This document shows, one piece after another, positions 1 through 6,763 of a stretch of DNA of 7,464 bases. A program made the translations under genes and the position numbers. Below the pieces are notes generated by a model. It did no database searches. It was not told where the DNA came from and worked only from the letters and a program-made list of their open reading frames with translations. How positions within the stretch are numbered: position 1 is the stretch's first letter; each line of letters begins with the position of its first letter. Origin of the DNA: CANIZL01 sp043788645 (GTDB taxonomy: Bacteria > Verrucomicrobiota > Verrucomicrobiia > Limisphaerales > UBA9464); the NCBI GenBank assembly GCA_043788645.1, contig JAYVTS010000415.1, forward strand, positions 1 through 7,464. The letters are read 5' to 3'.

Positions 1-724
1 GATATTTTGGTAGGTGAGCATCGTCAGAAATCGCTTCTTGTAACTCCTTGCGAGCGCGATCACGGTCGCCTTTTTTGATCAACAATTCGGCCAATTGAAC
101 CCGAGCCCGAGCGTAGCTGTTGTTGGCCAATACTCGCTCCCAAGTGGTCAAAGCCCTGTCGGTGTCGCCCATCAGGGTTTGCAACTCGGCCAGGGCCATT
201 TGTGTGTGGCCGTAGTCATGCCTGGGTTCCGCGGCCAGCGCCTGTTCCAACAGCGGCTTAGCTTCCTCCAAGCGATTCTGTCGGAGAAGGCATTGACCGA
301 GATGCGCGATTGCGTCGAGATCGGACGGATCGCGTTTCAGCGATTCGCGATAACTGAGTTCGGCTTGCGACAGTTTGCCCTGCGAGAAATAGATGTCGGC
401 GAGATCCAAGTGATCGCGGGCATGATCAAGATGATAAATCCGGCTAGTCAGTTCCTTGATCTGACGTCGATTTCCGGCACCGGGCAGTTCAAATCCGGCT
501 AAGGCACCCCCACCGCCACCAGCGGGTCCTTGGGTACGATAGACTTGAAGGAAGTAAAAGAGGGCCGAGAACCCCCAGCCAATGACGATGAAGGCGGCCC
601 ACACGTAGTCACGCCGACGCAAGGCATCAATGCCCATCCAAACTTGAAAGAGCGTGATGGCAATCGTGATCGGATTGGCCAGCCAAGTCTCCGGATGAAA
701 CAGCGTCGTGAGCGCAGCAAGCAT
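1..724 (-). CDS. Membrane-anchored TPR protein (partial, C-terminus beyond window start)
   Basis: The frame is open from an ATG at 724 to base 1, giving 241 residues with no stop, so the C-terminus is missing. The N-terminus begins MLAALTTLFH and carries two hydrophobic segments, at about residues 17-33 and 41-61, separated by a short basic loop (DALRRRDY). A glycine-rich linker (about 66-77) and a conserved-looking GFELPG stretch follow. From about residue 88 the protein is helical with four TPR-like units (about 104-137, 138-171, 172-205, 206-239), showing features such as LDLADIYFSQGKLSQAE and AHLGQCLLRQNRLEEA. I recognise the layout of two membrane helices plus TPRs as a recurrent verrucomicrobial hypothetical family; its function is unknown. 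The TPRs would face the cytoplasm or periplasm and act as a protein-binding scaffold. GGTG sits very close to the ATG, so the in-frame GTG two codons upstream is an alternative start. It lies 90 bases after the PEP-CTERM gene and may be its operon partner. Confidence 0.85.
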   Translation of the reverse strand, partial: MLAALTTLFHPETWLANPITIAITLFQVWMGIDALRRRDYVWAAFIVIGWGFSALFYFLQVYRTQGPAGGGGGALAGFELPGAGNRRQIKELTSRIYHLDHARDHLDLADIYFSQGKLSQAELSYRESLKRDPSDLDAIAHLGQCLLRQNRLEEAKPLLEQALAAEPRHDYGHTQMALAELQTLMGDTDRALTTWERVLANNSYARARVQLAELLIKKGDRDRARKELQEAISDDAHLPKY

Positions 725-780
725 TCTCACCAGGTTATGAGAGGAATACTCACGGGCCAAGCAGAGAAAAAACTCCGGGC

Positions 781-809
781 CCAAATTCCAACGTGTACCA
801 AAAATTTGG
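781..809 (-). terminator. Weak candidate terminator after the PEP-CTERM gene
   Basis: Just past the stop of the P-domain gene, a perfect 7-base inverted repeat (CCAAATT at 803-809 paired with AATTTGG at 781-787, both read on the minus strand) encloses a 15-base loop. A run of six T on the minus strand follows at 772-767, about 8 bases beyond the stem. The stem has only two G-C pairs and the T run is displaced, so this is a poor match to an intrinsic terminator and may be chance. Confidence 0.2.
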
Positions 810-814
810 ACCGC

Positions 815-1546
815 TCAACGACTTCGATTCCTTCGCCAAGCGAACCAGGTCAAAGCACCGAACATCCCTAATACGGCCACAGCAGAGGAGGATTCTGGGA
901 CCGCAACTCCGGTCAGTTGGAGTGACCAATTGTTCAACCTCATGGTGGCCCCCCGTTCAATATCCGCAACGAACAGGATCCATTGTCCGCTGCCCGCCGT
1001 TCCGTTAAAGCTGCCTAATCCGGTCGTGGCTGTATCGGAGGTGACGACCGCGGCGGGGTCGGTGGTTCTCCCGTCTGGTTTCCAACTTCCCGTTAAGGTT
1101 CCCACTAGGGCCGTGGTCTCATTGGCGAAAAGCGTGGTGCGATAGGAGTGGACGTTGTCGGGCGACTGATCGTCCAGAGTGATCGTGAAACCCTGGTCTC
1201 CGTAGCCGAAGGGCGCGATAGCCGTGCGACCCACTCGATTCAGGAGCACCCCGAATCCGGTGTCGTGAACCAGGGTTACGTACAAGTCTCCGTTAAATCC
1301 CCCGGCACCAATCGCCGAGAGATCCAGGGTTACATTGACGTCGGTCAAAGTCGATAGTGAAGATGAAATCGTCTGGACATCGGCCAAGCCCGCGGAGGTT
1401 CCGTCGGGAACGGCTGTTCCAACTACGAAGGGGAAGGATTCAGTGGCCGCGTGGATCGGCACGGAAGTGAGGAGGACGGAAATCGGTACGATCAGCGCAG
1501 CGAATCGGGTTCGGCCGCTTCGCAACGAAGGAGAATTGGGATTCAT
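815..1546 (-). CDS. Secreted P-domain protein with PEP-CTERM sorting signal
   Basis: This 243-residue protein has a signal peptide with a basic start (RSGRTR), a hydrophobic core at about 15-30 and a probable cut after IHA (residue 33). Residues about 38-212 resemble the proprotein convertase P-domain (Pfam P_proprotein), a beta-sandwich normally fused behind kexin/furin-like proteases: VPDGTSAGLADV, LTDVNVTLDLSAIG, NGDLYVTLVHD, FTITLDDQS, LVGTLTGSWKPDG, GLGSFNGTAGSGQWILFVAD and LNNWSLQLTG follow the usual order. The C-terminus is a PEP-CTERM tail: VPESS (216-220), a hydrophobic helix (221-236) and WRRNRSR. Proteins with this tail are processed by exosortase and delivered to the cell surface or exopolysaccharide. 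The motif is slightly degenerate, with S where a second P is usual. It starts 33 bases after the protease stop with no obvious Shine-Dalgarno sequence, so co-transcription is likely. Its role beside the protease (stabilising, inhibiting or binding) is inference. Confidence 0.88.
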   Translation of the reverse strand: MNPNSPSLRSGRTRFAALIVPISVLLTSVPIHAATESFPFVVGTAVPDGTSAGLADVQTISSSLSTLTDVNVTLDLSAIGAGGFNGDLYVTLVHDTGFGVLLNRVGRTAIAPFGYGDQGFTITLDDQSPDNVHSYRTTLFANETTALVGTLTGSWKPDGRTTDPAAVVTSDTATTGLGSFNGTAGSGQWILFVADIERGATMRLNNWSLQLTGVAVPESSSAVAVLGMFGALTWFAWRRNRSR

Positions 1547-1579
1547 AGAAAATGTGTTTGAAAGTGGCAGATCAACTAT

Positions 1580-3991
1580 TCAAGGGACTTCGATGGCCCG
1601 ATACATTCGCACCGGGGACGGCGGATTGAAGTCCGTGAAAGTGAAGCGGCCGCTAGCGGCCGCCGTGAGCACTCCGGAAAGGTCGGTCCACGGCGCTGGT
1701 AGGGAAACGCTGGTGGTAAATTGCACGCGATAAGTTCGGCCTGGGATCCCGACAAAATTGAGGATTACGTCCGGGGGACTCATCACGATACTGACCACGT
1801 TAGGTCGTAGCAGGAGATCATCGATCAGCCCCACATTGACCGTGACGATATTGGTCGAACGATGCGTCGACCCATCCGTGACGATGTAGCTAAATGTATC
1901 CGTGGAATTGGCCACGGGCGCCAGATAGGTAATAAACGAGCCATTCACACCGACCGCGGCACCCAGGGCGCTGAGCGGGCTAGTTCCCACGAAAGTCAAG
2001 GGAGATAGGTCAGGATTGATATCGTTGGCCAGAAGCTGGCTAATTGCGATCTTAAGATTCCGATTTGGCTCTCGCTGCACGGTGTCCGGCAGCGTGATCG
2101 GAGTTGTGGCAGCCGCCAGGGCATCTAACAAACCGGAGCCCGAATCAAAATCAAAACCCACCGGCCCGATGTTAATGGCGGTGCTCGTCATCGCCGAACG
2201 GATTTGAGCCGGCGTTAAGATCCCGCCCGCCAAATTCTGGAGCAAAGCCGCCACGGCACCCGCATGAGGCGCAGCAGCTGAGGTGCCGAAAAAGTTGTTA
2301 AAATTGACGCCAACGTTGGTGGTAGCACCGCCATCTGGGGCAGTAATGGCTGGAGCCAAGCGAACCACGGGCGAAGGCAAGGTGGCACCGTTCGTTCCAA
2401 TCAAGATGGGTGTTCCACCGCGGGAAGAGAAGGACTCAAGGAGCGGTGGTGCCGTCCCAAAAGCAGGGGTTTGTCCGTAAAAGGCAGCTCCGACCGCGAT
2501 GGCCCCAGCGGCATTAGCGTGCCCAAAACAGGTGCTGCTGGAGGTATTGTATTCATTAAACGCGAAGCCGCTGCCGCTAAAGGCGACCACCTTGATTCGG
2601 CCCGGTTCGGGTCCGAAATTAGTAGATGGATTACCGGAGAACGTGTTGCCAATGACCATTTGAAGAGTCTGAGCTACTCCGGCGTTGACGACGGACAGGA
2701 CTTCAACCGGATTGCCTTGGAAATTGGCGTTTGCGGAGGCGGCTATCGCGGTGGCGGTCGTTGGATCCGTACTGGATAGGAGGATGATATCTAGGTCAGA
2801 AGTGGCACCTGGAAGGCCGCTCGTGGCGAAAAACGGTTGATCCCATTGTAGCACAAGAATCGTGCGTCCCGTGGGAATCGTGATGGCTTGGAATACATCG
2901 ACTCCCCCTCCCGGGTCAAAATTATGCGCTGAGAAGTCGTATCCCACGGCAGCAAAGGTGGTCAGATTGCTGGGGCTATGACGGAAAGGCGCTTCATATG
3001 AGAAGGCCGCATTATTCCCAGCCGAGGAGAAATAGCTCGCACCACCCGCGACCACGGTATCCACCGCCTGGGCAATGATACCATCTTGGAACATCGATTC
3101 ACCAAAAAATAGAATATCATCAATGATGACATTGCAGCCCGCTGCTTTCAGGTCCTTGATCTGGTTCGCCATATTTGCAACGCTAGGAATGGCCGTCGCG
3201 AAGGCCAAAGTCGCTCCCGGAGCGATGTCGTGAACGATTTGCAACATCGCACGGCCTTCGTCGGTGCCCGATGTGGTGTCGGCAAGGACCTGAACCGGAG
3301 TGAGATGTCCGGCGGGATTCCCTACTCCCGGTAGATCTCCCGAGAGGACGTCTTGACTGGCAAAGGAAAAGTGCAGCACCGAGTTGCTCAACGATTGGAA
3401 ACTATCCGAGATGACCCCAACTTTGGACCCCGTTCCGTCCGGTGTACCTGCCAATGCCCGCACCAAATCGGAGCGTTGGGCCACGTCCCCCTGGGTCATC
3501 ACCGTACCGCTATTGTGAGCGAAATAAGAAGGCCGGATGAACTGAATATCCGGGTCGAGCCCCGCCGCGGTCAGAGAGGAAATGGGCAACCAACCGCCGA
3601 CGCTGTGTCCTGCGACCGCAACGTTGCGGAGGCCTAATCGTTTCAATTTCTCCGCCAGGACCACGGGATCCCCCGCCGCCGCAATATCTACGGCCACGGA
3701 ATCACCACTATCGAGCGCTGTCAATCCGTTGCTGGGCTTGAATTGCGCATTGGGGGTATCCTTTACATGCTGGGCATATTCGGCATTCAGCAATTGGAGG
3801 TCGAAACCAAGTCGTCCTAAAGCGCCGAATTTGCCTTTACCTCCCGAGAAGGCGTTCGCTGTGGTCTGGTACGCCTCACTGGTTGGATTGGCCCCGGGGC
3901 TCGCCGCCATGGAGAGGGTTCCGCCAACGAATGATCCGGCCACCATGAGAGCAAACCACTGACTCACGCGATTCCCGCAAAAAATGTCCAT
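1580..3991 (-). CDS. Secreted subtilisin-fold (S8/S53-like) serine peptidase with Ig-like and verrucomicrobial C-terminal modules
   Basis: This 803-residue exported peptidase has a signal peptide at about residues 1-30. An N-terminal region (about 35-185) ends in a typical lead-in (SGTVMTQGDVAQRSD). The peptidase core runs from about 189 to 630. The Asp motif is KVGVISDSF (Asp196). The segment aligning with the subtilisin HGTHVA motif reads GTDEGRAM, so Glu245 occupies the His position, as in sedolisins. It is followed by HDIAPGATLAFATA. The oxyanion Asn lies in SSAGNNA (Asn326), and the nucleophile is Ser571 in FFGTSAAAPHAGAVAALL. A beta-rich insertion (about 350-475) lies between Asn326 and Ser571. 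Behind the core comes a cadherin/Big-like Ig domain (about 635-722; LLANDINPDLSPLTF, DTFSYIVTDGS), then a C-terminal beta module (about 735-803; GRTYRVQFTT, PWTDLSG, FTFTDFNPP, YRAIEVP). A purine-rich GGGAG lies 11 bases before the ATG. It probably degrades extracellular or periplasmic protein. Catalysis through Glu is inferred by motif alignment only. Confidence 0.93.
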   Translation of the reverse strand: MDIFCGNRVSQWFALMVAGSFVGGTLSMAASPGANPTSEAYQTTANAFSGGKGKFGALGRLGFDLQLLNAEYAQHVKDTPNAQFKPSNGLTALDSGDSVAVDIAAAGDPVVLAEKLKRLGLRNVAVAGHSVGGWLPISSLTAAGLDPDIQFIRPSYFAHNSGTVMTQGDVAQRSDLVRALAGTPDGTGSKVGVISDSFQSLSNSVLHFSFASQDVLSGDLPGVGNPAGHLTPVQVLADTTSGTDEGRAMLQIVHDIAPGATLAFATAIPSVANMANQIKDLKAAGCNVIIDDILFFGESMFQDGIIAQAVDTVVAGGASYFSSAGNNAAFSYEAPFRHSPSNLTTFAAVGYDFSAHNFDPGGGVDVFQAITIPTGRTILVLQWDQPFFATSGLPGATSDLDIILLSSTDPTTATAIAASANANFQGNPVEVLSVVNAGVAQTLQMVIGNTFSGNPSTNFGPEPGRIKVVAFSGSGFAFNEYNTSSSTCFGHANAAGAIAVGAAFYGQTPAFGTAPPLLESFSSRGGTPILIGTNGATLPSPVVRLAPAITAPDGGATTNVGVNFNNFFGTSAAAPHAGAVAALLQNLAGGILTPAQIRSAMTSTAINIGPVGFDFDSGSGLLDALAAATTPITLPDTVQREPNRNLKIAISQLLANDINPDLSPLTFVGTSPLSALGAAVGVNGSFITYLAPVANSTDTFSYIVTDGSTHRSTNIVTVNVGLIDDLLLRPNVVSIVMSPPDVILNFVGIPGRTYRVQFTTSVSLPAPWTDLSGVLTAAASGRFTFTDFNPPSPVRMYRAIEVP

Positions 3992-4064
3992 ATGTCAGAA
4001 GACTCCCTTAAATCGCAACCTGAGTAAAGCACCAAAATATAAAAATGACAGCGGCATCCAGGGC

Positions 4065-4080
4065 CATTTCATCTGAAATG
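4065..4080. repeat. 16-base palindrome, possible operator
   Basis: CATTTCATCTGAAATG is an inverted repeat with 7-base arms around a 2-base centre. It lies 74 bases upstream of the protease start codon. Its position and symmetry would suit a dimeric regulator, but there is only one copy and no recognised consensus, so the functional reading is speculative. Confidence 0.3.
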
Positions 4081-4129
4081 CCGGTTTGGTGGTGTTTCCG
4101 TGGGTGAGCGAGAGAGCGTGGAGTCTGGA

Positions 4130-4178
4130 AGCCTCGCGGCGTGCCGACGACGAAGTGAGGCTCTAAGGCGCCGTCGGC
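4130..4178. repeat. Overlapping alternative hairpins in GC-rich intergenic segment
   Basis: Two stems compete for the same bases. One pairs 4130-4137 (AGCCTCGC) with 4155-4162 (GTGAGGCT), 8 pairs including one G-U. The other pairs 4143-4152 (GCCGACGACG) with 4169-4178 (CGCCGTCGGC), 9 of 10. The 3' arm of the first lies inside the loop of the second, so they cannot form together. The stretch is unusually GC-rich for an intergenic region. It could be a fragment of a dispersed repeat, part of a structured leader, or coincidental in GC-rich DNA. Confidence 0.3.
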
Positions 4179-4414
4179 TCGACCAACCGGGCGCGAGATC
4201 CACGGAGGGTGAGCGGCCCTCGGGGTGGCCTAAGTTCTGGGGTCGAATGGGGAACGATGAGCACTCTTGTATGAACTCAAGAATCCATTCTGAGGCGAAC
4301 TGTACCCACCCGGTTTTCTAGAAACCCCTCGGCCAGGTGGACGGGTTGGAATCGAAAGCGATACCGTCGGAAAACTTTTCGTTCCCACTTTTCCTTCTTC
4401 ACGTTGCTGGTGAC

Positions 4415-5710
4415 ATGAACCTCTTTTTTGCGCCTTTGCTTTGTGTCTGGGCCGTTTCCGTTGCGGGCGCCACCGCTGATTGGCCGCAATTTCGCGGACC
4501 CCAAGGCGATGGCATTGCTCCGATGGCGGTGCCGCCGTTGCGTTGGAGCGAGACGAACGGTGTGAAATGGAAAAGCGCCGTCCACGACGAGGGGTGGGCG
4601 TCGCCGGTGGTCTTGGGAGGTCAGGTCTGGCTCGTGACGGCCTCCAAAGATGGCCGCGATCTGTATGCAATGGCGTTTGATCGTGAGTCGGGGAAGGTCC
4701 TCCATGATCTCAAAGTGTTTATCGTTGAGAAGCCTCAATCACACTTCGGGCATAATACTTACGCCTCGCCGACACCGGCGATGGAGCCAGGAAAGGTTTA
4801 TGTCCATTTTGGCTACGCGGGCACGGCTTGCTTGGACACGGGCACCGGTAAGAAACTTTGGGAACGGCGTGACCTGGTCTGCAATCACTTTCGCGGCGCG
4901 GGTTCGTCGCCCGTGATTTTTCAGAATCTCTTGCTGCTCCAAGCCGATTGCATTGATGAACAATACGTGATGGCTCTTGACAAAAACACCGGTCAGACGG
5001 TTTGGAAAACGGCCCGTTCGATTGATTACAAAGACCTTGATGAGCGCGGCCTGCCATCCATCGGGGGCGATCTGCGGAAAGCCTTTGGGACCGCTCAGGT
5101 GGCCGAACTGGGGGGGCAATTCGTGATGCTCAGTTCTGGGGCGAAAGCACTTTACGGTTACGATCCGCTGACGGGCAAAGAACTGTGGCGGGTGGAGGAA
5201 CGGACCAGCCACTCGACGGGCACTCGTCCGGTGACTGGCCAGGGGTTGGTTTTCGCGCCTACGGGGTGGTCCAATGGTCAGATTTTGGCACTCGAACCCG
5301 GCGCCGCGGGAGAGGTCCTGGACGTGAACGAAGCGACCGCGTCTGCCGGGAAGCTGCGCTTGGCGTGGAAAAGTAAACGCAATGTGCCGCGAAAAGCCTC
5401 GCTGACGTATTACAAAGAGTTGCTTTTTGCCATTACTGACGATGGTTTGGCCACCTGCTGGGACGCGGCGACGGGTAACGTGCGCTGGAACGAGCGAATC
5501 GGTGGAAACAATTCTGCCTCACCCGTTTTGGCCGATGGCCGCCTTTATTTCTTCAATGAAGAGGGGAAAGGCACGGTGGTTGCAGCCACTGGAAAATATG
5601 AAAAACTGTCGGAAAACCAACTTTCAGAGGGGTGCATGGCTTCGCCCGCGGCGGCTGGAAAATCGCTCTATGTCCGGACCAAGACCAGTCTGTATCGGTT
5701 GGGCGACTGA
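4415..5710 (+). CDS. Secreted PQQ-like / BamB-like beta-propeller protein
   Basis: This 431-residue protein has a signal peptide (MNLFFAPLLCVWAVSVAGATA, cut at about residue 21) followed by DWPQFRGPQGDG, a hallmark opening of planctomycete/verrucomicrobial PQQ-repeat proteins. Repeated beta-propeller blades show the WD/PQQ-type pattern of an aromatic or D followed by TG.K/V.W: DRESGKVLHDL, DTGTGKKLWERR, DKNTGQTVWKTA, DPLTGKELWRVEER and DAATGNVRWNER. Between blades are ASPVVLGGQVWL, SSPVIFQNLLLL, ASPVLADGRLYFF and ASPAAAGKSLYV. It resembles BamB structurally, but BamB function is not shown. I see no catalytic residues, and PQQ binding is unproven. It likely sits in the periplasm or outside the cell as a binding or scaffold protein. 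The frame extends upstream to a GTG at 4337, but that would bury the signal peptide, so I chose the ATG at 4415, which has a weak GGTG five bases before it. Its transcription diverges from the protease. Confidence 0.93.
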   Translation: MNLFFAPLLCVWAVSVAGATADWPQFRGPQGDGIAPMAVPPLRWSETNGVKWKSAVHDEGWASPVVLGGQVWLVTASKDGRDLYAMAFDRESGKVLHDLKVFIVEKPQSHFGHNTYASPTPAMEPGKVYVHFGYAGTACLDTGTGKKLWERRDLVCNHFRGAGSSPVIFQNLLLLQADCIDEQYVMALDKNTGQTVWKTARSIDYKDLDERGLPSIGGDLRKAFGTAQVAELGGQFVMLSSGAKALYGYDPLTGKELWRVEERTSHSTGTRPVTGQGLVFAPTGWSNGQILALEPGAAGEVLDVNEATASAGKLRLAWKSKRNVPRKASLTYYKELLFAITDDGLATCWDAATGNVRWNERIGGNNSASPVLADGRLYFFNEEGKGTVVAATGKYEKLSENQLSEGCMASPAAAGKSLYVRTKTSLYRLGD

Positions 5711-5810
5711 GTTGTGGGTTTCACTCTACCGTCCGATGTGTCGTTCATCTCAAGATTTTATTTCGTGACGTTTCAGCACGACGGTGGTCCTTGTTAACTA
5801 GATCCCTGGA

Positions 5811-6587
5811 ATGAACCGTTTTGGAAATCTTGAATTTGATCGTCCCGTTGAGACGACTGCGACCGTCCATCATTTCGTGCCGGATTCCAGTCAGGCGCAA
5901 TGTATGGCGGAAGCGACGGCGGCATTTGAGCGGGCGGAATTTGAAGGAGCTCTGCGATGGTATGCCCGGTGTTTAGAACACGGTCCGAATTTTGTGCCAG
6001 CGTGGGCGGGCCAGGTTCGGTCCCTCTTGGAGCTAGGTCGTCCCAAAGAGGCCAAAGTGTGGGTCGATAAAGCATTAGAACGTTTTGTGGATGAGTCCGA
6101 TCTTTTGGCGCTGAAGGCGATGGCGTTGGGGCGGACCGGTGAGTTGGGGTCTGCGTTGGCGTTTTCCGACGCGGCAGTGTCGCGGCCAGGAGAATCCCCC
6201 ACGGTCTGGTTGGCGCGTGCTGATGTATTGTTGGCTCGCGGCGATAAAATGGCGGACCATTGTTTTTTTCGAGCCCTTCAGTTGGCGCCAGGAGACGCAA
6301 CGTTGCGCTGGTTGGCGGGGCGAATCCGGGCTTTTTGGGGACAGTTCGCGGCCGCCTTGAAATTTGTTCAAGAGGCCATTGTGTTGGCTCCCGACCGATT
6401 TGCCCTCTGGGTGGATGCGGGTGGGTATCATTTAGAGCTGGGACTCAGCGAGCCAGCCACCCGGGCGTTTCATCAGGCTTTGGCTTTGCAGCCAGGCTGT
6501 CGAGCCGCGCAGGCGGGTCTCAATGCGTCGGGGGGCGCCACGGTAGGGAATCGTCTCCGGGGTTGGTGGCGGCGACTGAAAGGGTGA
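5811..6587 (+). CDS. Cytoplasmic TPR-repeat protein upstream of PilT-type ATPase
   Basis: This 258-residue protein starts MNRFGNLEFDRPVE and has no signal peptide or membrane helix. After a short polar N-terminus it consists of about six consecutive TPR units (about 28-61, 62-95, 96-129, 130-163, 164-197, 198-231). They show the expected W/L-G-Y...A...P pattern: FEGALRWYARCLEHGPN, LLELGRPKEAKVWVDKALE, VLLARGDKMADHCFFRALQLAP and FHQALALQPGCRAA. It ends in a basic tryptophan-containing tail (RLRGWWRRLKG) that could touch membrane or nucleic acid. TPRs mediate protein-protein contacts; the partner is unknown. It lies 100 bases after the beta-propeller gene, in the same direction as the PilT-type gene 176 bases downstream. 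I recall similar TPR proteins in Verrucomicrobia, and the neighbourhood suggests a pilus-related role, but that is inference. There is little Shine-Dalgarno signal before the ATG (CCTGGA is adjacent). Confidence 0.88.
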   Translation: MNRFGNLEFDRPVETTATVHHFVPDSSQAQCMAEATAAFERAEFEGALRWYARCLEHGPNFVPAWAGQVRSLLELGRPKEAKVWVDKALERFVDESDLLALKAMALGRTGELGSALAFSDAAVSRPGESPTVWLARADVLLARGDKMADHCFFRALQLAPGDATLRWLAGRIRAFWGQFAAALKFVQEAIVLAPDRFALWVDAGGYHLELGLSEPATRAFHQALALQPGCRAAQAGLNASGGATVGNRLRGWWRRLKG

Positions 6588-6595
6588 AACATTCG

Positions 6596-6755
6596 TTCCA
6601 AACCGCGTTCAAGATGAGACTCATGCGTTTGCTCTTTTTGATGCTGGCTTCGTGGTGGACTCGTAGCAGACGCTCTTGGATTGACGCCTCGTTGGCGACT
6701 GGCCACAATCAAAAATTCTCTCTCGCCTGAGTCTCATTTTGAACGCGAATTGGAA
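6596..6755. mobile_element. 160-base segment bounded by 32-base imperfect inverted repeats (MITE-like or long hairpin)
   Basis: The arm at 6596-6627 and the reverse complement of 6724-6755 agree at 28 of 32 bases. The agreement includes the unbroken blocks TTCCAA, CGCGTTCAA and ATGAGACTCA. The 96 bases between contain no convincing gene. The segment fills nearly all of the gap between the TPR stop and the PilT-type start. Long matching ends and small size suit a miniature inverted-repeat element, but I see no clear flanking target duplication and no transposase. A structured RNA or a transcript-processing hairpin between co-oriented genes is the alternative. The pairing is directly visible; the class assignment is not. 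Confidence 0.5.
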
Positions 6756-6763
6756 TAACTCGT

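Larger units (their letters stand above)
3992..4414. other. Divergent intergenic region between protease and beta-propeller genes
   Basis: These 423 bases must hold the promoters of the leftward protease and the rightward beta-propeller gene, but I could not assign a convincing -35/-10 pair to either. The part next to the protease (about 4000-4050) is A/T-rich, with TTTTTATATTTT on the minus strand as the best promoter-like tract. A 16-base palindrome lies at 4065-4080. The stretch at about 4085-4235 is markedly G/C-rich and can form alternative hairpins. The remainder, up to 4414, has no gene I would defend. Open frames exist in both directions here but lack protein-like composition. Confidence 0.6.

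Noticed and set aside
95..502. Plus-strand open frame of 135 codons
   Set aside because: Antisense to the TPR protein, whose minus-strand translation has clear repeats; composition is not protein-like.
2471..2779. Plus-strand open frame of 102 codons
   Set aside because: Antisense to the core of the protease, with no recognisable domain; a shadow of the real gene.
4045..4075. Sigma-54-like GG...GC elements upstream of the protease (minus strand TGGCCCTGGATGCCG)
   Set aside because: Spacing between the GG and GC is two bases too short for a -24/-12 promoter and the consensus match is poor.
4337..4414. Upstream extension of the beta-propeller frame from a GTG at 4337
   Set aside because: It would put 26 polar residues before a well-formed signal peptide. 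The ATG at 4415 gives a standard signal peptide and the expected mature start at DWPQFRGP.
4230..4738. Two overlapping minus-strand open frames of about 150 codons
   Set aside because: They run antisense into the start of the beta-propeller gene and are rich in Arg/Pro/His, typical of spurious frames in GC-rich DNA.
5728..5785. ACCGTC (5728-5733) and GACGGT (5780-5785) as a terminator stem after the beta-propeller gene
   Set aside because: Only 6 pairs with a loop of about 46 bases and no T run; likely chance.
5794..6431. Long minus-strand open frames opposite the second TPR gene
   Set aside because: The plus-strand frame has six well-formed TPR units. The antisense frames have Pro/Arg/Ser-rich, unstructured composition.
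6614..6730. Possible 38-residue protein with a hydrophobic start, MRLMRLLFLML
   Set aside because: Almost all of it lies inside the inverted-repeat segment, its ends coincide with the repeat arms, and it lacks a ribosome binding site. Better explained as repeat DNA.
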